Source: an uncultured Eubacteriales bacterium (GTDB lineage Bacteria > Bacillota > Clostridia > Oscillospirales > Oscillospiraceae). From it: a stretch of 20,264 nucleotides of DNA. Location of the stretch: positions 1 through 20,264 of the forward strand of contig USLX01000028.1 in NCBI GenBank assembly GCA_900555665.1. The letters run 5' to 3'. Shown piece after piece: positions 15,002-20,264 of this stretch. The notes below the pieces were generated by a model. The model worked only from the letters and a program-made list of their open reading frames with translations. It did no database searches and was not told the DNA's origin. How positions within the stretch are numbered: the first letter of the stretch is position 1; the number at the start of each line of letters is the position of its first letter. The translations under genes were made by a program, and so were the position numbers.

Positions 15002-15030
15002 TTGTGCATCGCCGGCAAAACTGTTATAAT
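15002..15030 (+). promoter_or_regulatory. Candidate promoter upstream of rlmB
   Basis: A perfect -10 TATAAT (15025-15030) lies 17 bases after TTGTGC (15002-15007), which matches only the TTG of a -35 element. If used, transcription would start near 15037 and carry the whole repeat element in a leader of about 370 nt before rlmB. A nearer promoter was not evident. Confidence 0.45.
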
Positions 15031-15059
15031 ATTATTTGGCATATCAGCACTCAATATTA

Positions 15060-15240
15060 AAAGCGTCATTGCGAGATAAGTGACCGATGTCACTGGCGTG
15101 GCAATCCCGTGAATCTTCCAGGAGTCTAAAGGAGAGCGGCTCATCCCAAGGCCCCCTCTGCGAGAGGGGACTGTCAGCCGACGGCTGACTGGGGGAGGTG
15201 CCCCAGTGCGTCCACTGGGACGGAGAGGGCCGGGAAGCAT
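15060..15240. repeat. Composite palindromic element, probable dispersed intergenic repeat
   Basis: Four perfect-stem hairpins lie in tandem. AGTGAC-CGAT-GTCACT (15079-15094) sits inside outer ATTGC/GCAAT arms (15068-15072 and 15101-15105). CCCCTCT-GCG-AGAGGGG is at 15153-15169, GTCAGCC-GAC-GGCTGAC at 15173-15189 and CCCAGTG-CGTC-CACTGGG at 15202-15219. The GCGTCATTGCGAG...GGCAATCCC pattern and the CCCCCTCTGCGAGAGGGG...CTGACTGGGGGAGG pattern both look like multicopy intergenic repeats known from gut Clostridia and other bacteria. Only one copy is in the window, so the repeat status and edges are inferred from recollection of such elements. No transposase accompanies it. Confidence 0.6.
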
Positions 15241-15404
15241 GCAAGCTTTCCTTCGTACCAAAACAGACGCTTCTTTATATACCCGCTGCGTCCTGACCAA
15301 TACAGGCAATTGCCGTCTCAACGTCGGCATAACCAATGAACACCACCGGCAGTCTCTGCGAGGACTGCGCAGAAATTGATTCTGATATAAATGGAGACAC
15401 CATC

Positions 15405-16217
15405 ATGGAAGAACGAAAAAATAAACCCTATGACCGCCGCCCGCGTCAGCCCCGGCGCGAAGCGCGCCCCGACCCGGAGACGGCGGAAAACCTCCTCGAA
15501 GGGCGCAACGCCCTGACTGAAGCGCTTGCCGCGGGCCGTGCCGTCGACAAGGTCTACCTTGCCGAGGGCAATACCGACCGCGCGCTTGCGCGCCTGGCCG
15601 CGATGGCGAAGCAGGCTGGCGCTGTCGTCGTCGAAACCGACCGCCGCAAGCTCGACCAGCTCTCCGCCACCGGCGCGCACCAGGGCGTCATCGCCGTTGT
15701 CGCCGCGCACAGCTATGCCTCCGTCGACGATATCTTTGCCCGCGCCGCCGAAAGAGGGGAGCCGCCGCTCATCGTCCTCTGCGATGAGCTGTCCGACCCG
15801 CATAATCTCGGCGCCATCATCCGTACCGCCGAATGTGCCGGCGCCCACGGCGTCATCATCCCCAAGCGCCGCAGTGTCGGACTTACCGCCGTTGTCGGCA
15901 AAGCGTCTGCCGGCGCGCTGGAATATATGCCCGTCGCCCGGGTGGCGAATCTGGTCAACACGATCAAAGAGCTCAAAGACCGCGGCGTCTGGGTCTGCGG
16001 AACCGCTGCCGACGGCGACACGCCGCTCTACCGCGCCGGCCTGAAAGGCCCCACGGCCATTGTCATCGGCAATGAGGGCGCCGGCATGAGCCGCCTTGTC
16101 GCCGAGAGCTGCGACTATAAGGTCAGTATTCCCATGCGCGGCAGCATTTCATCCCTCAACGCTTCCGCCGCCGCCGCAATTTTATTGTATGAAGCCGTCC
16201 GCCAGCGCGCGGAATGA
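15405..16217 (+). CDS. rlmB: 23S rRNA (guanosine-2'-O-)-methyltransferase RlmB, TrmH/SPOUT family
   Basis: A SPOUT-class RNA ribose methyltransferase, best fitting the RlmB type that methylates a conserved guanosine in the 23S rRNA peptidyl-transferase centre. The 270-residue product has a basic disordered leader (residues 1-25), an RNA-binding L30e-like substrate domain starting with LLEGRNALTEAL, and the catalytic knot. Motif 1 is SDPHNLGAIIRTAE (130-143) with the catalytic Arg140; motif 2 is IVIGNEGAGMS (219-229); motif 3 is SIPMRGSISSLNASAAAAI (241-259). The ATG at 15405 follows GGAGA and gives a natural MEERKNKPYDRR start; an upstream in-frame ATG at 15336 adds a Cys/Asp-rich stretch atypical of the family. 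The membrane-protein gene follows after 41 bases. Exact target nucleotide is inferred from the family. Confidence 0.9.
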   Translation: MEERKNKPYDRRPRQPRREARPDPETAENLLEGRNALTEALAAGRAVDKVYLAEGNTDRALARLAAMAKQAGAVVVETDRRKLDQLSATGAHQGVIAVVAAHSYASVDDIFARAAERGEPPLIVLCDELSDPHNLGAIIRTAECAGAHGVIIPKRRSVGLTAVVGKASAGALEYMPVARVANLVNTIKELKDRGVWVCGTAADGDTPLYRAGLKGPTAIVIGNEGAGMSRLVAESCDYKVSIPMRGSISSLNASAAAAILLYEAVRQRAE

Positions 16218-16258
16218 GCCTCTGAAAATCTGATCATAACTGGAGTCCGAATGCGTCC

Positions 16259-18502
16259 ATGAAAAAACAAAAACCGCCCGCGCGAGAGCCGGTAAAACTG
16301 CATATCGATCCCACACCGGTGGAGCCCACGGCGGAGTATACGCTCGAGGACATCATGAACGAGTTCGGCGGCTGGTCAAAGCGTCCCGAGACGTCCGACA
16401 CGCCGCAGAGCGTACCGGAAGCCACCGAAGGGCACCCGGATTTGCCCCAGCCGCAACGTGCGCCGCAGACACCCGCTGCAGATTTGAACGCCCAGCCGCT
16501 CGCACCCGCAGCGCAAATAGCGGCAGACCCGCAAGCGTCGCCGGAGCCGGATGTTCGTATCGCAAAACCGGAAAATGCGGAAATTCCAGAAGATTCTTCC
16601 AAAGATAAGACGAAAAATTCTGGTGAAACGCAGAAAAAAACGGATCTTTCTGCCGAAACCATGCGCTTTTCCCCCGTCATGGAGCAAAAAGCGGAGGAGA
16701 CCGAAGAACGGCCGATAATTTGGACATATAAGGGGGAACCTACGCCGGAACAGTCGGAAAAGGATCCCCGCGCCCGCCTCTCCCGCGAGGAGCTGCGTGA
16801 ACGTCAACGCCTGAAAAAATTGGAATATCGCCAGCAAAAACGGGAAAAACGCAAGGAAAAGCGGCAGGAAAAACCGGAACGTACCTTCGCGTCCCCGGAG
16901 GAGGCCTACGCCTTTTACTGCAAGCCGGACTCGCTTCGGCTCCGCCTGCTCCTCTCTGCGCTCCTCACCCTGGCCTCTTCTGTCTTTCTGATCCTCACGT
17001 CCGGCCTGATTTCGACGCAGACCGACCGGATTCCGCTTTTTTCGGCCCTGATGCTGATTTGCCTCCTGCTACAGGGCGTTCTATGCCTGGATGTTCTTGC
17101 AGACGGAGTTTTTAGGGCGATTCGCCTGAAATTTGATCTGAATAGTTTGCTGGTTTTGGTATTCCTGGCTTCTGCGGCAGATACGGTTTTCGCCCTTATG
17201 GCCGGGCGGATTCCGTTCTGCACTGTCGTTTCAATCGAACTTTCAACTGCGCTTTGGAGCCGTTTGCTCCTGAAATCTGCAAAATATAAAACTTTAAAGG
17301 CTGTTTGTAGTATGCCAACCCCCGTCGCCGCCGTCCGGAAGGAGGCCGCCTGGCACGGGATGGATTGTATCTTCCGTGCCCCCGGCGACCGTACGCGGTT
17401 TGTGGCTCAGCTCGAAATGCCGGATGCTGCTGCGCGCTGTGCCAGAATTTATGCACCAATTATTGCGGTATTAACCATGATTCTGTCTGTTTTCACAACT
17501 TTTCAGAGTGAAAACAACTTCCTCTGGTCCTGGACGGCCATGCTGTTGGCCAGCTTCCCGGCGGGGCTGTTCCTCAGCTACAGCCGCACCTTCCAGCGCC
17601 AGTCCGTCCGGCTCTACCGCTATGGCGCCGCGCTGCCCGGTTGGGCCGGAGTGCGGGTGCTGAGCGGCGAATGTGCGGCAACCATCACGGATCAGGATCT
17701 TTTCCCGGCGGGAAATGTCACGCTCAACGGCATGAAAATCTACTCCGACCGCTCCGCCAGTCAGATCATCGGCTTCGCCTCCGCGGTTGTCCAGACCGCC
17801 GGCAGCGGCCTTGCGCCGCTTTTCGACGAAATGATGCACAGCCAGAACGGCCGGCACTACCGGGTCGACACGTTTCGACGCTACGAAGGCGGCGGCCTCG
17901 GCGCAGAGATCCAGGGCGACGTCATTTTGATGGGCTCTATCGGCTTTATGAAGCTGATGAAGGTGCAGATGCCGGAGGGGACAAGGCTGAAGCAGGCGGT
18001 GTATCTCTCTGTGAACGGCGAGCTTGCGGCTGTTTTTGCGCTGAACTATGCGCCGGCTGCGGGCATCCGAAGCGGCCTTTCTGCGGCAGCGCATACGGCA
18101 GGGCTGCTCCCGCTGCTGGCCACGCGCGATTTTATGATCACGCCACAGTTTTTGAAGCTGCGCTATAAGATCGCGCCGGATCGCGTCGAATTTCCGACAG
18201 TGGAAGAGCGCGCGCGGCTCTCGGAGCCGGATGCCGGACGCGGCGGCGCGCAGGGCGCCATGCTCGCACGCGAGAGCTTTGAAGCGTTCGCCGCGGTGAT
18301 CTCCGGGGCGCGGGGGATGCGCGGCGCGGCACTCGGCAGTATTGCAATTGCGGTAATGGGCGGAGTGATGGGAATGCTGGTGTTGTTTTTCCTGACGTTC
18401 CTCGGGGCGACGCTTTCTGCCTCCTGCTGGAACCTGTTTTTGTACACGCTGCTTTGGTTGGTTCCAGGAATTTTGGTGACAAGTCTGTCTACGCGCCGGT
18501 AA
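16259..18502 (+). CDS. Multi-pass membrane protein resembling a degenerate P-type ATPase (predicted pseudoenzyme)
   Basis: 747 residues. Residues 1-205 are a hydrophilic Pro/Glu/Ala-rich tail ending in a strongly basic Arg/Lys/Gln helix (about 165-207). Membrane helices follow at about 225-245, 251-275, 287-308, 389-405, 413-433, 688-710 and 716-734. Between them the order is that of heavy-metal P-type ATPases. There is a shrunken actuator-like segment (KTLKAVCSMPTPVAAVRK, 335-351) without TGES. SFPAG (432-436) sits where CPx/CPC would be. TITDQDLFPAG (475-485) replaces DKTGTLTxG. An N-domain-like GGGLGAEIQGDVILMGSIGFM lies at 544-564, LLATRD (619-624) replaces the TGD hinge, and no GDGxND is present. 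Asp478 aligns with the phosphorylated Asp, but its context is gone, so ATP-driven transport is unlikely. Start: ATG at 16259, with TGGAG 13 bases upstream. It may share a transcript with rlmB. Fold is inferred by eye; function unknown. Confidence 0.75.
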   Translation: MKKQKPPAREPVKLHIDPTPVEPTAEYTLEDIMNEFGGWSKRPETSDTPQSVPEATEGHPDLPQPQRAPQTPAADLNAQPLAPAAQIAADPQASPEPDVRIAKPENAEIPEDSSKDKTKNSGETQKKTDLSAETMRFSPVMEQKAEETEERPIIWTYKGEPTPEQSEKDPRARLSREELRERQRLKKLEYRQQKREKRKEKRQEKPERTFASPEEAYAFYCKPDSLRLRLLLSALLTLASSVFLILTSGLISTQTDRIPLFSALMLICLLLQGVLCLDVLADGVFRAIRLKFDLNSLLVLVFLASAADTVFALMAGRIPFCTVVSIELSTALWSRLLLKSAKYKTLKAVCSMPTPVAAVRKEAAWHGMDCIFRAPGDRTRFVAQLEMPDAAARCARIYAPIIAVLTMILSVFTTFQSENNFLWSWTAMLLASFPAGLFLSYSRTFQRQSVRLYRYGAALPGWAGVRVLSGECAATITDQDLFPAGNVTLNGMKIYSDRSASQIIGFASAVVQTAGSGLAPLFDEMMHSQNGRHYRVDTFRRYEGGGLGAEIQGDVILMGSIGFMKLMKVQMPEGTRLKQAVYLSVNGELAAVFALNYAPAAGIRSGLSAAAHTAGLLPLLATRDFMITPQFLKLRYKIAPDRVEFPTVEERARLSEPDAGRGGAQGAMLARESFEAFAAVISGARGMRGAALGSIAIAVMGGVMGMLVLFFLTFLGATLSASCWNLFLYTLLWLVPGILVTSLSTRR

Positions 18503-18661
18503 GTACGGAAAAATTTGTGCATTTTTGCCGCAATGACTAAGATTCTCATTGCAATCCGCTTGCAATTCGTATATAATGGACTCTAAGAGTGGCTTTCAGA
18601 ATTGCCGCAGGGACGGTTGCCAGACACCAGGGCTCCGTCCGGAGAAAGGAGAAAAATTACT
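18503..18661 (+). other. Intergenic leader before the EF-G-like gene
   Basis: This 159-base gap holds three things. There is a weak hairpin right after the upstream stop (CGG-AAAAAT, 18506-18514, with ATTTTT-G-CCG, 18521-18530) that lacks a T-run, so it is a poor terminator. A good promoter follows at 18549-18577. The leader then contains a stem GGACGG (18611-18616) with CCGTCC (18635-18640), helped by inner GCC/GGC. AAAGGAG at 18645-18651 is the ribosome site for the ATG at 18662. Confidence 0.6.
18549..18577 (+). promoter_or_regulatory. Promoter of the EF-G-like gene
   Basis: A perfect -10 TATAAT (18572-18577) follows TTGCAA (18549-18554; four of six consensus bases) at the ideal 17-base spacing. 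The start site is expected near 18584, giving a leader of about 78 bases with a hairpin ahead of AAAGGAG. Confidence 0.72.
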
Positions 18662-20264
18662 ATGGGCTATACTGCCAATGACATCCGCAACATTAGCTTG
18701 CTGGGGCACGGCGGCGACGGCAAATCCGCGCTGTGCGAGAGCATGCTGTTTACCACCAAGGCGATCACCCGTCTCGGCAAGCGCGCCGACGGCACGACCG
18801 TTTCGGACTTTGACGACGAAGAGAAGAAGAGACAGTATTCCATCTCCTCGTCCATCATTCCGGTGGAATATAACAAGTGCAAGCTGAATTTTATCGATAA
18901 CCCCGGTTATTTTGATTTTGCGGGCCAGATCGCGCAGTCGCTGCGCGTGGCGGACGCAGGCCTGATCTGCCTGACCGCAAAGGGCGGTATTGCCGTCGGC
19001 ACTGAGAAGGGCTGGAAGAGCCTTGCCAAGGCGAATCTCCCTGCGATGTTCTACATCTCCAAGCTCGACGAGGAGCATGCCAACTTCTTCAACGTGTTCG
19101 ACTCCCTGCGCGAGATGTTCGGCGCGTCCGTCATTCCCTTCACGTTCCCGATCATGAACGGTGAGAAGGCTGTCGGCGTGGTCGACCTGATCGAGAAGAA
19201 GGCCTATGACGAAAACGGCAAGGAAATCGCCCTGCCTGCCGACGCGGCCGACAAGATCGAAGAATACATGGCCGAGCTCAACGAGCAGGTTGCGGAAACT
19301 GACGAGGCCCTCATGGAGAAGTTCTTCATGGAAGAGCCCTTCACCGAGGAAGAGCTGCTCACCGGCATCAAGGCCGGCATCCGTACGCGGAGCGTCACGC
19401 CTGTCTTCTGCGGCTGCGCTTACACCGGCCTCGGCACCACGAACCTGATGGCCAACCTCGTCAAGTTTGCGCCGAACCCCCTCGAGGGCCAGCCGATGAC
19501 CCAGATCGTCGACGGCGAGGAGAAGGAATTCAAGCTCGACCCGAAGGGCAGCCCGATGGCCTTCGTGTTCCACACCATGTCCGACCAGTACGGCAAGAAC
19601 TCCTACTTCAAGGTCATCTCCGGCGACATCGAGGACACCATGACCGTCCAGAACGTCCGTACCGGCGACTCTGAAAAGCTCGGCAACATGTTCTTCCCGA
19701 AGGGCAAGGACAACACCAAGACCGCCAAGGTCTGCTGCGGCGACATCGGCGTGTTCACCAAGCTTGCCTCCGTCAAGAACGGCGACACGCTCGGCATGCC
19801 GGGCAAGACCGTCCAGATCAAGGGCATGAGCTACGACGAGCCCATGTACAAGATGGCCATTTACGCCAAGGTCAAGGGCACCGAGGATAAGATTGCGGCT
19901 GGTCTGGTCAAGCTGAACGAGGAAGACTCCTCCTTCACCTATGGCAATGACCCCGAAACGAAGGAACTCATCATTGCGGGCGCCGGCGACATGCAGCTGT
20001 CTGTCCTGATGGCCAAGCTCCAGAGCAAGTATAAGGTCGAGGCCGTGCTCAAGCCCGCCAAGATCGCCTACCGTGAGACCATCAAGAAGAAGGTCGAGAT
20101 CCACGGCCGTCACAAGAAGCAGTCCGGCGGCCACGGCCAGTTCGGCGATGTCTATATCCGCTTCGAGCCGCAGTCTGAGTCCGAAGAGATGATCTTTGCG
20201 GATGAGACCGTCGGCGGCTGCGTGCCGAAGAACTTCATCCCGTCCGTTGAAAAGGGCCTGCGCA
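18662..20264 (+). CDS. Elongation factor G-like translational GTPase (EF-G paralogue), 3' end outside window
   Basis: The frame is open from the ATG at 18662 to the window edge: 534 codons, against about 690 for the family, so domain V and part of domain IV are missing only because the window ends. G-domain motifs are GHGGDGKS (P-loop, residues 15-22), DNPGYFDF (G3, 79-86) and SKLD (G4, 133-136). Domain II follows (PMAFVFHTM, then YFKVISGDI), then domain III and the start of domain IV (GRHKKQSGGHGQFGDVYI). The variant motifs place it with the EF-G-2/EF-G-like group rather than canonical FusA, which has DTPGHVDF and NKxD. Those proteins bind ribosomes and GTP, but their role in the cell is not settled. 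Start is supported by AAAGGAG at 18645-18651, and it has its own promoter. Confidence 0.9.
   Translation, partial: MGYTANDIRNISLLGHGGDGKSALCESMLFTTKAITRLGKRADGTTVSDFDDEEKKRQYSISSSIIPVEYNKCKLNFIDNPGYFDFAGQIAQSLRVADAGLICLTAKGGIAVGTEKGWKSLAKANLPAMFYISKLDEEHANFFNVFDSLREMFGASVIPFTFPIMNGEKAVGVVDLIEKKAYDENGKEIALPADAADKIEEYMAELNEQVAETDEALMEKFFMEEPFTEEELLTGIKAGIRTRSVTPVFCGCAYTGLGTTNLMANLVKFAPNPLEGQPMTQIVDGEEKEFKLDPKGSPMAFVFHTMSDQYGKNSYFKVISGDIEDTMTVQNVRTGDSEKLGNMFFPKGKDNTKTAKVCCGDIGVFTKLASVKNGDTLGMPGKTVQIKGMSYDEPMYKMAIYAKVKGTEDKIAAGLVKLNEEDSSFTYGNDPETKELIIAGAGDMQLSVLMAKLQSKYKVEAVLKPAKIAYRETIKKKVEIHGRHKKQSGGHGQFGDVYIRFEPQSESEEMIFADETVGGCVPKNFIPSVEKGLR

Larger units (their letters stand above)
14857..15404. 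other. Largest intergenic stretch: divergent promoters and repeat element
   Basis: This 548-base region separates divergent ftsH and rlmB. Next to ftsH it is AT-rich and holds candidate promoters for both directions and the palindrome at 14971-14988. The middle (about 15060-15240) is a GC-rich composite hairpin element described separately. The last part (about 15241-15404) has no recognisable gene, terminator or known RNA; it ends with GGAGA at 15393-15397 ahead of the rlmB ATG. Frames open across the region show no protein-like composition. Confidence 0.75.

Noticed and set aside
15046..15052. AGCACTC resembling half of a CIRCE heat-shock operator near ftsH/rlmB
   Set aside because: The matching GAGTGCT half at nine-base spacing is absent.
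15044..15244. A 66-codon minus-strand frame across the hairpin element
   Set aside because: It is composed of the palindromic repeat itself. The product is low in hydrophobic core, and such frames are common false genes in intergenic repeats.
18506..18530. Terminator after the pseudo-ATPase gene
   Set aside because: The stem is A/T-dominated, has a bulged G and is not followed by a T-run.

Overview
The window is GC-rich, almost entirely coding chromosomal DNA. The gene content suggests an anaerobic, low-oxygen-adapted member of the Clostridia, and the GC-rich codon use points to an Oscillospiraceae/Ruminococcaceae-like gut lineage. The supporting genes are a GlpP antiterminator, a three-gene anaerobic glycerol-3-phosphate oxidation module, Wood-Ljungdahl genes (carbon monoxide dehydrogenase and acetyl-CoA synthase) and Gram-positive-type promoters and terminators. 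The lineage is an inference. No rRNA, tRNA, CRISPR array, transposase or phage gene was seen.

Layout. (1) 147-5453, plus strand: a glycerol operon of glpP, glpK, an FAD dehydrogenase with a BFD-type iron-sulfur tail, an NAD(P)/FAD oxidoreductase and a four-cysteine DUF1667 protein. It ends in a bidirectional terminator. (2) 5537-6598, minus strand: an unknown lipoprotein converging on the glycerol operon. (3) 6723-11665, minus strand: a compact operon cooS/acsA - cooC - acsB. It has a near-consensus promoter, a structured leader of about 150 nt and a strong terminator. (4) 11959-14856, minus strand: ftsH directly followed by an mscS-type channel gene, with its own terminator. (5) 14857-15404: the largest non-coding stretch. 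It holds divergent candidate promoters and a composite element of four perfect-stem hairpins that looks like a dispersed repeat. (6) 15405-18502, plus strand: an rlmB-type 23S rRNA methyltransferase, then a 747-residue membrane protein that reads as a catalytically dead relative of P-type ATPases. (7) 18662 to the window end: an EF-G-like GTPase paralogue, cut by the window edge, with a good promoter.

How it fits together. The glycerol module would phosphorylate glycerol and oxidise glycerol-3-phosphate through flavin and Fe-S carriers to a pyridine nucleotide. CooS and AcsB interconvert CO2/CO and acetyl-CoA, and CooC matures the nickel sites. The methyl-branch and corrinoid protein genes are not in the window and must lie elsewhere if the pathway is complete. 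The least explained item is the pseudo-P-type ATPase at 16259-18502. It keeps the family's fold signature but has lost its phosphorylation, dephosphorylation and hinge motifs, and carries a long disordered cytoplasmic tail.
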